Assembly (NCBI GenBank): GCA_964543235.1
Contig: CAZIXE010000005.1
Span: 1-64,000, forward strand
From: JANMMJ01 sp964543235
GTDB taxonomy: Bacteria > Pseudomonadota > Alphaproteobacteria > Rhizobiales > Aestuariivirgaceae
Length of the DNA stretch: 64,000 nucleotides
Reading direction: 5' to 3'
Within the stretch, counting starts at the first letter, position 1. Each line of letters starts with the position of its first letter. Positions 55,889-64,000 of this stretch are shown here, in pieces. A program made the position numbers and the translations under genes. A model generated the notes under the pieces. That model was not told the DNA's origin. It saw nothing but the letters and a program-made list of their open reading frames with translations, and made no database searches.

Positions 55889-56472
55889 CCGTGAAGCTGG
55901 CATCGACAAGCACGATCAGACGCCATCTGCTGCTCCAGGCAGGTGTGGACGTCACAGCCGAACCGCCGCGTCTGGACGAAGTTCTTGCCAAGGCGCAATT
56001 CGCCGATCTCGGACCCGACGAGCTGGCTCTCGAACTGGCAATGAAGAAGGCCGTCTCCCTAAGTGGTCCCGCGGATTCGACGATTGTCATCGGTGCCGAC
56101 CAGGTCCTGGAGCAAGACGGCCGGCGCTTCGACAAACCTTCGACACTCTCCGAAGCCCGCGCCCAGCTCATCGCTTTGCGAGGCAGGACGCATCGCCTGG
56201 TCTCGGCCGTCTGCTGCGTAAGGCAGAACCGCAAGGTCTGGTCACATGTGGCATCTGCACAGCTGGACATGCGGGCCTTTTCGGATGCCTTTCTCGATGA
56301 CTACCTGCAGCACATGGGCAGTGAAGCGATGCAGTCGGTGGGTGCCTACAAGCTCGAGTCCCGGGGCGCCCAGATGTTTGCCGCGATTCGTGGGGATTAC
56401 TTCACCATACTGGGACTGCCGCTATTGCCGCTCCTCGCTTTCCTGCGTGAGTCTGGAGAGCTTATGACATGA
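55885..56472 (+). CDS. maf: Maf-family nucleotide pyrophosphatase
   Basis: A 195-residue Maf protein. The start STSTIRRHLLLQAGVDVTAEP is a variant of the usual SxSPRRxxLL, and VIGADQVLEQDGRRFDKP and VGAYKLESRGAQMFAAIRGDY cover the active site. It hydrolyses non-canonical nucleotides. It overlaps aroE by 4 bp. The variant motif fits the alphaproteobacterial Maf-2 group. Confidence 0.9.
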   Translation: MTVKLASTSTIRRHLLLQAGVDVTAEPPRLDEVLAKAQFADLGPDELALELAMKKAVSLSGPADSTIVIGADQVLEQDGRRFDKPSTLSEARAQLIALRGRTHRLVSAVCCVRQNRKVWSHVASAQLDMRAFSDAFLDDYLQHMGSEAMQSVGAYKLESRGAQMFAAIRGDYFTILGLPLLPLLAFLRESGELMT

Positions 56473-57308
56473 AGTTACCCAAGGCCTGTGTGATCGGCTG
56501 GCCCATCGGGCATTCGCGCTCGCCGCTGATCCATCGCTACTGGTTGCAGCGTTATTCCATTGCCGGCAGCTACGAGAAACTGGAAATCGCCCCGGAGCGG
56601 TTGCGTGATTTTCTCACCGGGCTTCCGCGCAGCGATTTCGTGGGCTGCAACGTGACGATCCCGCATAAGGAGGCAGCATTCGGAATCGTTCGCGTGTCCG
56701 ACGAACTCACCCGCCGGCTCGGTGTCGTCAACACAATCTATGTCCGTGACAATACGGTATTCGGAGCGAGTACCGATGGCAGCGGTTTCTTGGAAAGCCT
56801 GCTGCACAGCTGTCCCGGATTTTCACCTGAGGGGAAACATTTCACGATCCTTGGCGCTGGCGGCGCGGCGCGCGCCATCACCGGAACGCTCGTGATGAAC
56901 GGCGCCGCGGCAATCCGGGTTTTCAACCGCACTCCGGAGAAGGCCCAGAACCTGGCACGGGATTTCGGCCCGAAAGTCATTTCCATGGAATGGTCGCGGC
57001 GCGCCGATGTGATTGCGGAAACCGATGCACTCGTCAACACCTCAGCACTCGGAATGGCGGGCCAGCTTCCTCTGGAGATCAGTCTGACCCGGCTGCCGCC
57101 AGCAGCGATCGTCGCCGACATCGTCTATGTTCCCCTCGAGACCAGCCTGATCAAGGCCGCCAAGGAACGGGGCAACCGGACCGTGCCGGGGCTCGGCATG
57201 CTCCTCTATCAGGCCGTTCCGGGATTTGAACTGTGGTTTGGCAGGCGCCCCGAAGTGACGCGGGAACTCTATGATCTTGTTGCTGCCGATATCGAAGGCG
57301 CCGGATGA
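56469..57308 (+). CDS. aroE: Shikimate dehydrogenase
   Basis: A 279-residue enzyme. GWPIGHSRSPLIHRYWL binds shikimate at the N-terminus, NVTIPHKEAAF holds the catalytic Lys, and ILGAGGAARAITGTL is the NADP motif. It reduces 3-dehydroshikimate in aromatic amino acid synthesis. Overlaps both neighbours by 4 bp. Confidence 0.95.
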   Translation: MKLPKACVIGWPIGHSRSPLIHRYWLQRYSIAGSYEKLEIAPERLRDFLTGLPRSDFVGCNVTIPHKEAAFGIVRVSDELTRRLGVVNTIYVRDNTVFGASTDGSGFLESLLHSCPGFSPEGKHFTILGAGGAARAITGTLVMNGAAAIRVFNRTPEKAQNLARDFGPKVISMEWSRRADVIAETDALVNTSALGMAGQLPLEISLTRLPPAAIVADIVYVPLETSLIKAAKERGNRTVPGLGMLLYQAVPGFELWFGRRPEVTRELYDLVAADIEGAG

Positions 57309-57913
57309 TCGTCGTTGGTCTTACCGGCTCGATTGCGATGGGCAAGAGCGAAACGGCGCGCATGTTCAGGGCGGAGAATGTCCCGGTTTTCGATGCGGAT
57401 GAGTATGTGACACAACTCTACCGCCAAGGCGGCGCGGCGGTGGAACCGGTCGGCCGGCAGTTCCCGGAAGCGATAATCGACGGCGCTGTCGACCGCGCCA
57501 TCCTGAGCCGCATTCTGGCGGCAGATCCGCAACTCTTCGCCCGCCTTGAGGCCATCGTTCATCCGCTGGTGAAATCCGGCGAGGAGAAGTTTCTGGCCGA
57601 TTGCCGGGCCAGAAATGAGCCGCTCGTTGTACTCGACATCCCGCTTTTGTTCGAGACTGGCCGCGAATCTGATGTTGACATTGTCGTGGTGGTGACAGCC
57701 CCCGCCGACATCCAGAGGCAAAGGGCTCTGGCGCGCACCGGCATGACGGAGGAGAAACTGGGGGCAATCCTTGCACGGCAGATGCCGGATTCGGAAAAGC
57801 GCCGGCGTGCCGATATGATCATTGACACATCGCAGGGTCTCGAGGCCGCACGGCGCGATGTTAAGGCAATCATCAGGAAGCTGAGATCTGCGGAGGACAA
57901 CACCCGTGCGTGA
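57305..57913 (+). CDS. coaE: Dephospho-CoA kinase
   Basis: A 202-residue P-loop kinase: VVGLTGSIAMGKSETARMFR (Walker A), FDADEYVTQLY, and LDIPLLFETGRESDVDIVVVV. It performs the last step of coenzyme A synthesis. Overlaps aroE by 4 bp and dnaQ by 8 bp. Confidence 0.95.
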   Translation: MIVVGLTGSIAMGKSETARMFRAENVPVFDADEYVTQLYRQGGAAVEPVGRQFPEAIIDGAVDRAILSRILAADPQLFARLEAIVHPLVKSGEEKFLADCRARNEPLVVLDIPLLFETGRESDVDIVVVVTAPADIQRQRALARTGMTEEKLGAILARQMPDSEKRRRADMIIDTSQGLEAARRDVKAIIRKLRSAEDNTRA

Positions 57914-58595
57914 AATCGTGCTCGACACAGAGACCACCGGTCTTGAGCCTGCCGAAGGCCACCGGATCGTTGAGATCGGCGCAGTGGAACTCGTCAACCA
58001 CATTCCAAGCGGCAGGACGTTCCACACCCACATCAACCCGGAACGCGACGTGCCTCCCGAAGCTGCCGCCGTGCATGGTCTGACCACGGCTTTCCTGCGC
58101 GACAAGCCCGTCTTCTCCGCCGTGGTCTCGGATTTCGTCGCATTCATCGAGGGTGCACCTCTGATCATCCACAACGCGGCCTTCGACACGAAGTTCATCA
58201 ATGCCGAGCTGTCTTATGCAAAGATGCCACCGCTGCCGCCCGAGAAGATCGTCGATACTTTGCAGATCGCGCGCCAGAAGCACCCGATGGGACCCAACAG
58301 TCTGGACGCGTTGTGCAAGCGCTATGGCATCGATAACTCGAAGCGGGAGAAGCACGGCGCGCTTCTTGACGCGACCCTGCTGGCCGAAGTCTATCTCGAG
58401 TTGATCGGCGGCCGCCAGGCGGCGCTGGGATTGTCGGAGCGCCGGACCGAGATCAAGGTCGCTGCTTCGACCGGCGTTGTGAAATCACGGCCGCAGCGTC
58501 TGGCGGCGCGATTGACGGACGCTGAGCGCGAGGCCCACGCCGCCCTGGTTGCCGAACTCGGCGCGGAAGCGCTCTGGCTCAAAGTTGAACGCTGA
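57906..58595 (+). CDS. dnaQ: DNA polymerase III epsilon subunit (proofreading exonuclease)
   Basis: A 229-residue DEDDh exonuclease, GTG start. Metal residues are in VLDTETTGLEP (Asp, Glu), IIHNAAFDTKFIN (Asp) and KHGALLDATLLAEVY (His, Asp). The C-terminal part would contact the alpha subunit. Its stop is one base from convergent secB. Confidence 0.95.
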   Translation: MREIVLDTETTGLEPAEGHRIVEIGAVELVNHIPSGRTFHTHINPERDVPPEAAAVHGLTTAFLRDKPVFSAVVSDFVAFIEGAPLIIHNAAFDTKFINAELSYAKMPPLPPEKIVDTLQIARQKHPMGPNSLDALCKRYGIDNSKREKHGALLDATLLAEVYLELIGGRQAALGLSERRTEIKVAASTGVVKSRPQRLAARLTDAEREAHAALVAELGAEALWLKVER

Positions 58596-58596
58596 C

Positions 58597-59154
58597 TCAG
58601 GCTGTTGCCGTCGATTGGGCCGCCATGCGCTTCTGGTACATCGAGGCAAAGTCAATCGGGTCAAGCATGAGAGGCGGAAAGCCGCCATTCCGTGATGCAT
58701 CGGCTAGAATCTGCCGGGCAAACGGAAACAGCATACGCGGGCACTCGATCAGGACGGCCGGATGCAGCATGGCCTGCGGAAAGTTCTCCATCCGGAAGAC
58801 GCCGGCATACTTGATCTCGGCCGCGAAGATGACCTTGCCTTCCGAAGTTGCCTTCGCATCGAGCATCAACTCAACCTCATAGTCAGTCGGCGCCAGATTG
58901 CGCGCGTTGACATTGACAGCGACATTTATGTCCGGTTGGCCCTTTTGCGGTGCGAGCGATTGCGGCGCATTGGGGTTTTCGAAACTGAGATCCTTGAGAT
59001 ACTGGCCGAGGATCCGCATGGCCGGCACCGCCCCTGGCGCAGGCGGCGGCATATCCGGCGTGGGCATTGCCGCAGGTTCAGCTCTGGCCTTGGAGCCGCC
59101 ATTCGTACTCTTGCTCTCGGCCTTCTTGGCGGCGGTCTTGGTTGCTTTAGCCAT
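58597..59154 (-). CDS. secB: Protein-export chaperone SecB
   Basis: A 185-residue SecB with an unusual leader of about 45 residues, rich in Lys, Ala and Pro (MAKATKTAAKKAESK), before the normal core (ILGQYLKDLSFENPNAPQSL). The core includes FPFARQILADASRNGGFPPLMLDPIDF. It keeps preproteins unfolded and hands them to SecA. ATG 59154 has AGGA upstream; ATG 59232 is unlikely. Confidence 0.94.
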   Translation of the reverse strand: MAKATKTAAKKAESKSTNGGSKARAEPAAMPTPDMPPPAPGAVPAMRILGQYLKDLSFENPNAPQSLAPQKGQPDINVAVNVNARNLAPTDYEVELMLDAKATSEGKVIFAAEIKYAGVFRMENFPQAMLHPAVLIECPRMLFPFARQILADASRNGGFPPLMLDPIDFASMYQKRMAAQSTATA

Positions 59155-59238
59155 CGGATTGTGTCCTCTTTTGCCTGGCGCGGGGCGCCGCAGCGTTTGT
59201 GCTGCCTTACATGATGCCGGGTTAAGCCGCAACTGCCA

Positions 59239-59718
59239 CTAGCGCAACGTGTGATGCGGACCAGGCTTATCCCCCTGAGGTGGGCCCTCGTCGATCTCCT
59301 GCGCCTCGCCCTCGATCACAATGACGCGCCGGTGATGATTATGCCGCGTCTCGAAGCCACCGGCACCACCGCTTTTGCTTAGGAGGAGCCTGATCAGCCA
59401 GCTTTGGATCGCCGGCACCAGCAGCAACAGCCCCAGGGCATCGCCAATCAGACCTGGAAGGATAAGCAACAGTCCGGCAATTGTCCCGACAACCCCCTTG
59501 GAAATCGCTTCCTCCGCCGATCCGGTACCGCGAAGTTCTGCTTGCAGGCTCGCCAGTGACTTCAGCCCGAAATGGCGTACGATCATCCCCCCGGCCAGAC
59601 CTGTCATGATTACGACGGCAAACACTGGCATTGCGCCAAACCGGCTGCCAGCGGCGATCAGCAGGAAGAGCTCAATCAGCCCGCCGCCGAGGATGAGGCC
59701 AAGAATGCGTCCGAGCAC
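59239..59718 (-). CDS. FxsA family membrane protein
   Basis: A 159-residue inner-membrane protein, GTG start, with about three helices: an opening hydrophobic GLILGGGLIELFLLIAAG, VFAVVIMTGLAGG and VVGTIAGLLLILPGLIGDALGLLLLVP. The C-terminal tail is hydrophilic (His- and acid-rich). E. coli FxsA affects phage exclusion; its normal role is unclear. Lies 84 bp upstream of secB on the same strand. Confidence 0.88.
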   Translation of the reverse strand: MLGRILGLILGGGLIELFLLIAAGSRFGAMPVFAVVIMTGLAGGMIVRHFGLKSLASLQAELRGTGSAEEAISKGVVGTIAGLLLILPGLIGDALGLLLLVPAIQSWLIRLLLSKSGGAGGFETRHNHHRRVIVIEGEAQEIDEGPPQGDKPGPHHTLR

Positions 59719-59759
59719 GGCAATTCTCCGGGGTGGCGGGTAGCCGAATACCCTTGATC

Positions 59760-59788
59760 TTTCAGTCCATAAGCCTCACGACTATATA
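59760..59788 (+). promoter_or_regulatory. Possible promoter of the timA-mltA-smr-xre operon
   Basis: TTTCAG, a 17-bp spacer and TATATA (59783-59788) precede timA by 64 bp in the divergent gap with fxsA. Both hexamers are partial matches. Confidence 0.3.
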
Positions 59789-59852
59789 GGAGTTCCAGCG
59801 CAGGCATCAAATTGCCGGATTCCCTGCGTCAAGTGCCGTACAGGACCCAGAG

Positions 59853-60545
59853 ATGAACCATGTTTTCGACCCGCTGAACCTGTTGATCCTCGCCATCGCG
59901 GTGGTGATCCTCTTCAAATTGCGCTCTGTTCTTGGCCGCCGCACCGGCCATGAGCGCCCGCCGGTCGACTTCGGATTGCCAAAGCGGGCAGAGAACGGCA
60001 GTGGCCGCGAAATGGCACCCCCCATCGGGCGGGAACCGGCGGCCAGCTTGCCTGAGGCCGCCGAACCTGTCTGGACCGGGTATGCCGACAGGGGAACGCC
60101 GCTGGCCGAGAATCTCGAAAGAATTGCCACGGCCGATCCCCGGTTTACGCCACGCTCCTTCCTTGAGGGCGCCAAGCTCGCCTATGAGATGATTGTCTCC
60201 GCCTTTGCCCAGGGCGACAAGCCGAGCCTGAAGAACCTGTTGTCGAAGGATGTCTATGAGGGATTTGCGGGCGCCATCGACAGCCGCGAAAAGTCTGGCG
60301 AAAGGATGCAGTCCCGCTTCGTCGGAATTGACAAGGCCGATATCGTATCCGCCGAACTCATTGGCCGCCGCGCTCTTATCACTGTCAAATTCATCAGCCA
60401 GCTGATCTCGGCCACGCTCAATCGCGCCGGTGAGGTCATTGATGGCGATCCAAAGCAAATCCGTGAGGTCACCGACGTGTGGACATTCGAGCGCGACGTG
60501 TCCTCCCGCGACCCCAATTGGCGACTGGTGGCAACCGGCGCCTGA
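59853..60545 (+). CDS. Tim44/TimA family membrane-associated protein
   Basis: A 230-residue protein with an N-terminal anchor helix (LNLLILAIAVVILFKL), a Pro/Arg-rich spacer and a C-terminal Tim44-like domain (FLEGAKLAYEMIVSAFAQGD...DVWTFERDVSSRDPNWRLVATGA). Alphaproteobacterial TimA is the relative of mitochondrial Tim44, probably acting near the Sec translocon or in membrane assembly. Neighbour of secB and fxsA, as in related genomes. Confidence 0.9.
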   Translation: MNHVFDPLNLLILAIAVVILFKLRSVLGRRTGHERPPVDFGLPKRAENGSGREMAPPIGREPAASLPEAAEPVWTGYADRGTPLAENLERIATADPRFTPRSFLEGAKLAYEMIVSAFAQGDKPSLKNLLSKDVYEGFAGAIDSREKSGERMQSRFVGIDKADIVSAELIGRRALITVKFISQLISATLNRAGEVIDGDPKQIREVTDVWTFERDVSSRDPNWRLVATGA

Positions 60546-60546
60546 C

Positions 60547-61710
60547 TTGCTCCTTCTGGCGCGAGTCCTGGCCCTTGTGCTGGCGTTCGCTATGACCGGT
60601 ATCTCGGCCCCCGCGCTGCCTGCCCTCGAGCCTTTGGCATTCCGGGACCTGCGCGGCTGGCAGGACGATGACCATGAAATGGCACTCGCGGCGTTCCGGC
60701 GGTCCTGCGGCGAGATAATTTCCGAAGGCCGCGCTTTCGCCCGCCCGGTAATCTATGGAGGCAACCGCGAGGACTGGCTGGTGGTCTGTCGCAGGGCCGA
60801 GGTTTCTGGTGCCGCACGGGCGTTCTTTGAACGCGAATTTCAGCCCTTTGCGGTCAGGGACCCGGCCCGGCCCGAAGGCCTCTTCACCGGCTATTACGAG
60901 CCGGAAGTTCAAGGCTCTCCGGTCAGGTCTGCCGGCTTTTCCGTGCCAGTTTACGGCAGACCTGGCGACCTTGTGGCTTTCAGCGAGGAAGAGCAACGGG
61001 CAACCGGCCTCAAATATGGCCGGCGGCTCGGCGGACAGCCCATGGCCTATTTCACCCGGAAGGAGATCGAGCAGGGAGCCCTTGCCGGGCAGGGCCTCGA
61101 AATAGCCTGGCTCAGCGATTGGGCCGATGCCTTCTTCATCCATGTCCAGGGTTCAGGCCGCATTCGCTTTGCCGATGGCGGCGGCCTGCGCCTGGCCTTT
61201 GCCGCGAAATCTGGGCGACCCTACACGAGCATCGGCCGCCTCCTCGTGGACCGCTGCATTCTCCCCGAAGAGGCATTGTCGATGCAGGCGCTGCGGCGCT
61301 GGATGGCGGCGAATCCGGGAGCCGCCCGGGAACTGATGTGGGAGAACCAGTCCTTCATTTTCTTCCGCAAAGTTGAAGACGGTAAGCCGGATCTGGGTGC
61401 GACGGGCGCCCAGGGTGTCCAGCTGACGCCGATGCGAAGCCTCGCCGTCGACCGTTCTCACTGGATTTTCGGCACCCCCGTCTGGCTCGAAACGGAAGCA
61501 CCGACCGGTTCGGGCGCGCAACTGGAGCCGTTTCGCCATCTTCTCATCGCCCAGGATACCGGCACCGCCATTCGCGGCTTCGCCCGGACTGACGTCTATT
61601 GGGGATGGGGAGAACTGGCTGAACAGGCAGCCGGCCACATGCAGAGCCCGGGCCGTATGGTCGTCCTTTTGCCCCAGGCTGTCGCTTCCCGGATCGGGGC
61701 CGGGCCATGA
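60547..61710 (+). CDS. mltA: Membrane-bound lytic murein transglycosylase A
   Basis: About 387 residues from TTG 60547, one base after the timA stop, beginning with a signal-like LLLLARVLALVLAFAMTG. The MltA domain shows FTGYYEPEVQGS, FFIHVQGSGRIRFADGG and, near the end, the catalytic Asp in AQDTGTAIRGFARTDVYWGWG. It cleaves peptidoglycan, leaving 1,6-anhydro ends. The start is uncertain (GTG 60577 possible). No lipobox Cys is visible, so membrane anchoring by lipid is doubtful. Confidence 0.9.
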   Translation: MLLLARVLALVLAFAMTGISAPALPALEPLAFRDLRGWQDDDHEMALAAFRRSCGEIISEGRAFARPVIYGGNREDWLVVCRRAEVSGAARAFFEREFQPFAVRDPARPEGLFTGYYEPEVQGSPVRSAGFSVPVYGRPGDLVAFSEEEQRATGLKYGRRLGGQPMAYFTRKEIEQGALAGQGLEIAWLSDWADAFFIHVQGSGRIRFADGGGLRLAFAAKSGRPYTSIGRLLVDRCILPEEALSMQALRRWMAANPGAARELMWENQSFIFFRKVEDGKPDLGATGAQGVQLTPMRSLAVDRSHWIFGTPVWLETEAPTGSGAQLEPFRHLLIAQDTGTAIRGFARTDVYWGWGELAEQAAGHMQSPGRMVVLLPQAVASRIGAGP

Positions 61711-62273
61711 GCCGGAGGCTTCCCGACCTCCCCGACCATGACCTGTGGGCCGAAGTGACCCGCGGTGTCCGGCCGCTGCATCCAAATCCGCTGAAGCCTC
61801 GGCCGTCGCACCTTCAGGCGAGGCCCGCGCCGAAACCGGCGGTCTCACCTGCACCGCCGCCACCGGCCCGCGCCATCCCGCCACCCCTTGCCGCATTTGA
61901 TCGCCGCACTGAACAGAAACTGCAGCGTGGCAAACTCGAAATTGACGCAAGGATCGACCTTCATGGCAGCGGTCTTGAAGTGGCTCGCGTGCGCCTTCAT
62001 GACTTCATCGTTCGGCAGCGCTTCTCGGGAGCAAGATTGGTCCTGGTCATCACCGGCAAGGGGGCATCGCCCTTCACTGGTCACACGCTGCACGGCCGCG
62101 AGCACTACCACGCACCGGAGCGAGAGGGGAAACTCCGCCGCCACGTGCCCGGATGGCTTGCCGAGCCTGAGTTCCGCTATCATGTTGTCGGTTTCCAGCC
62201 GGCCCACCCCCGCCACGGTGGCGGTGGTGCGCTGTATGTCCGCTTGCGCCGCAACCGCGCCGGAGAACGATGA
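61707..62273 (+). CDS. Smr-domain protein (MutS2 C-terminal type)
   Basis: A 188-residue protein. A Pro-rich N-terminal region (about 20-65) precedes a Smr domain with DLHGSGLEVARVRLHDFI, LVLVITGKG and HVPGWL...HPRHGGGGALYV. Smr domains are nicking nucleases, some acting on collided ribosomes or mRNA. It overlaps mltA and the XRE gene by 4 bp each. Confidence 0.9.
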   Translation: MSRRLPDLPDHDLWAEVTRGVRPLHPNPLKPRPSHLQARPAPKPAVSPAPPPPARAIPPPLAAFDRRTEQKLQRGKLEIDARIDLHGSGLEVARVRLHDFIVRQRFSGARLVLVITGKGASPFTGHTLHGREHYHAPEREGKLRRHVPGWLAEPEFRYHVVGFQPAHPRHGGGGALYVRLRRNRAGER

Positions 62274-62650
62274 CGCCGTTCGGGCAGAGAATGCGACAGC
62301 TCCGTGCGGAGCACGGAGTCACACTGAAGGAAATGGCGGAAGCCCTTGGCGTATCGCCCGCCTACCTGTCCGCGCTTGAACACGGCAAGCGTGGCCGGCC
62401 AGGCTGGCATCTCATCCAGAGATCGCTCGCCTTCTTCAACATCATCTGGGACGATGCGGAAGAAGTTGTTCGCCTGGCCCGCATATCCCATCCCCGCATC
62501 ACCATAGACACGGCAGGCCTGAATCCCAGGGCAACCGAGCTCGCCAACCGTCTTGCCGACGCCGTGGGTCGCCTTGATGACGATACCATCGATGCTATGC
62601 TGGCGCTGCTCGATCACCGCGGTACGAAAAGGAAGCGGGCGTCGAAATGA
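62270..62650 (+). CDS. XRE-family helix-turn-helix regulator
   Basis: A 126-residue protein with an N-terminal HTH (MRQLRAEHGVTLKEMAEAL, GVSPAYLSALEHGKR) and a helical C-terminal half of unknown role. It ends the timA-mltA-smr-xre operon. A conserved partner of smr and upstream of gyrB in many Rhizobiales; gyrB itself is not in the window. The target genes are unknown. Confidence 0.88.
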   Translation: MTPFGQRMRQLRAEHGVTLKEMAEALGVSPAYLSALEHGKRGRPGWHLIQRSLAFFNIIWDDAEEVVRLARISHPRITIDTAGLNPRATELANRLADAVGRLDDDTIDAMLALLDHRGTKRKRASK

Positions 62651-62652
62651 TC

Positions 62653-63489
62653 TCAGCAGAACTTCGCAAGACGCTCGCCGCATATGCGGAGGACGTCTTC
62701 TGGCGGTCTTTGCCACCAGTCTTCCGCAGAGAAGATTTCAACCTCGATCAGCCCGTCATATCCCGCGCCTTCCGCCATGCTGCGGATGCTCGGGATATCG
62801 ATGACGCCATCGCCCATCATGCCCCGATCGTTCAGCAAGTCGCGCGTCGGCACCAGCCAGTCGCAGACATGAAGCCCGCTTAGCCACCCCGCTGCTGCCG
62901 CGATCTTGCTCGCGAGCAGGGGGTCCCACCAGATATGATAGACATCGAGACAGATGCCGACATGCGGCGAATCGATCCGATGGCAAATGCCCAACGCTTC
63001 GTCGATGGTTGTGAGACACGAACGGTCCGCTGCGTACATCGGATGCAAGGGTTCCAGCGCGATTTTCATATTGAGCTCCCGCGCATGAGCGGCGAGTATG
63101 GCGGTCGCCTCCTCGACCTGTTGCCGTGCCTGCCCGAGGTTTTTCGATCCGTCCGGCAAACCGCCAACCACCATAACGAAACTTTCGGCGCCAAGCACGG
63201 CCGCATCACGCAGCGCGGTGACATTGGCCGCGACATTTTTGTCAAAACCTGCCCGTGACGCCGCCGGAATGTAGGTGCTCCGGCAGTAACCTGTCACCCG
63301 CAGGCCGGCATCGCGCATCTGTCGGGCATAGGCTGCGACATCGCCGCCTTCGATTTCCCGGCGCCATGGAGCTATGCCGCCAAATCCGGCCCGTGCCACC
63401 CGTTCGATCGTTGTCGCAATCGGCTCGCGAAAGCCCAGCGTCGCCGTGTTGATCGCACCGAGATCGCGCCGGCCGGCAAGATCGCGCAT
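62653..63489 (-). CDS. Sugar phosphate isomerase/epimerase (TIM barrel)
   Basis: A 278-residue AP-endonuclease-2-fold TIM barrel. Metal ligands are likely in IALEPLHPMY (Glu), GICLDVYHIWWDP (Asp, His), SGLHVCDWL (His) and LIEVEIFS (Glu). Relatives isomerise or epimerise keto-sugars. Its start touches the stop of the DUF993 gene (one base shared), so the two form one operon. Its end lies 2 bp from convergent xre. Confidence 0.83.
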   Translation of the reverse strand: MRDLAGRRDLGAINTATLGFREPIATTIERVARAGFGGIAPWRREIEGGDVAAYARQMRDAGLRVTGYCRSTYIPAASRAGFDKNVAANVTALRDAAVLGAESFVMVVGGLPDGSKNLGQARQQVEEATAILAAHARELNMKIALEPLHPMYAADRSCLTTIDEALGICHRIDSPHVGICLDVYHIWWDPLLASKIAAAAGWLSGLHVCDWLVPTRDLLNDRGMMGDGVIDIPSIRSMAEGAGYDGLIEVEIFSAEDWWQRPPEDVLRICGERLAKFC

Positions 63490-64000
63490 CAGCCGGCAAT
63501 CCCGTAGAGAGCAAGCAGCTGTTGCATCCTTTGAACGGCGAGCGGTGGATCGCGCAGCAGCCCCGCCTGGTCGGCAAGGCGGAACGTGTCGGCGAAATAG
63601 CCGAGGGGCCGCAGGGACTGTTGCCCGCCGATCATCACGAAATGATCCTGGAAGCCATTGAGCCAGGCAAGGAACACCACCCCCGTCTTGTAGTATTGTG
63701 TTGGCGCCCGGAAAATGAGCCGCGACAACGGCACGGTGGGTGCAAGGACTTGTTTGAATTCATTCATTCTGCCGGCGGCAAGCTTCTCAAGAGCCAGGGC
63801 TGCAGCCGGCGCAATCGGATCGAAGATGCCGAGCAATGCGTGCGAGAATCCCTGCTCATCGCCGGCAATCAGCTCCGGATAATTGAAGTCATCGCCGGTG
63901 TACATCTTGACCGATGGCGGCAGCCGGCCCCGCATCGTCATTTCCTTGCCGGCGTCCAGCAGCGAGATCTTGATGCCGTCGATCCTGTTGACATTGGCTT
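63489..64000 (-). CDS. DUF993 family protein, truncated by window edge
   Basis: About 170 C-terminal residues of a DUF993 protein (dihydrodipicolinate synthase-like barrel). The frame stays open to the window edge and includes RIDGIKISLLDA, whose Lys sits where DapA-type enzymes form the Schiff base, and PPSVKMYTGDDFNYPELI. The ATG at 63941 is internal. In other genomes DUF993 genes lie next to TIM-barrel isomerases and oxidoreductases in sugar loci. The reaction is unknown. Confidence 0.75.
   Translation of the reverse strand, partial: ANVNRIDGIKISLLDAGKEMTMRGRLPPSVKMYTGDDFNYPELIAGDEQGFSHALLGIFDPIAPAAALALEKLAAGRMNEFKQVLAPTVPLSRLIFRAPTQYYKTGVVFLAWLNGFQDHFVMIGGQQSLRPLGYFADTFRLADQAGLLRDPPLAVQRMQQLLALYGIAG

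Overview
The window is a GC-rich chromosomal segment of an alphaproteobacterium, most likely of the Hyphomicrobiales (Rhizobiales) type; the genus cannot be fixed from sequence alone. The evidence is the classic alphaproteobacterial origin neighbourhood (leuS-lptE-holA, parB-parA-rsmG-mnmG-mnmE, rho-hemJ-hemE, an AT-rich intergenic origin, then ppsR-maf-aroE-coaE-dnaQ, secB, fxsA, timA, mltA, smr, xre). Further evidence is a CenR-type response regulator and signs of CtrA and CcrM cell-cycle control: two exact TTAA-N7-TTAA boxes and a GANTC cluster at the origin. No rRNA, tRNA, CRISPR array, phage or insertion sequence was seen.

Left part (1-8.2 kb): a truncated small membrane protein, a fatty acid hydroxylase/sterol desaturase, a VapBC-like toxin-antitoxin pair whose antitoxin carries a large N-terminal DUF7662-like domain, L-fucose genes (fucU, an FGGY kinase, a class II aldolase), a serine hydrolase, then a PfkB kinase and a TIM-barrel isomerase transcribed leftwards.

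Carbohydrate island (8.2-25.5 kb): a divergently controlled operon with a complete sugar ABC transporter (two permeases, binding protein, ATPase), two FGGY kinases, an sn-glycerol-1-phosphate dehydrogenase homologue, a GpsA-like sn-glycerol-3-phosphate dehydrogenase homologue, a SorC/DeoR regulator and a HAD phosphatase. This combination matches no pathway I can name and is the best candidate here for an undescribed catabolic system. It meets, tail to tail, a myo-inositol block (iolB, iolD, an iolC-DUF2090 fusion) with a divergent RpiR-type regulator.

Middle (25.5-39.9 kb): a beta-CASP ribonuclease, LOG and PPK2 genes, a UbiH-type hydroxylase and tesB, then glnK-amtB behind a sigma-54 promoter, ftsK behind a CtrA box, lolA, a probable small RNA with three hairpins, xth, a cyclic-nucleotide-domain protein, cenR, an L,D-transpeptidase and yggS.

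Origin region (39.9-62.7 kb): housekeeping genes around a 366-bp intergenic oriC (54689-55054) with DnaA boxes, a CtrA box and GANTC sites. Two near-perfect parS sites lie 6-9 kb away, one of them inside the rsmG coding sequence. The right edge holds a TIM-barrel isomerase and a truncated DUF993 gene from another sugar locus.

Across the window, tail-to-tail gene pairs nearly always abut or overlap (gaps of 1-19 bp or overlaps of 4-18 bp) and lack visible intrinsic terminators, so the genome is compact and probably relies on Rho at these junctions.
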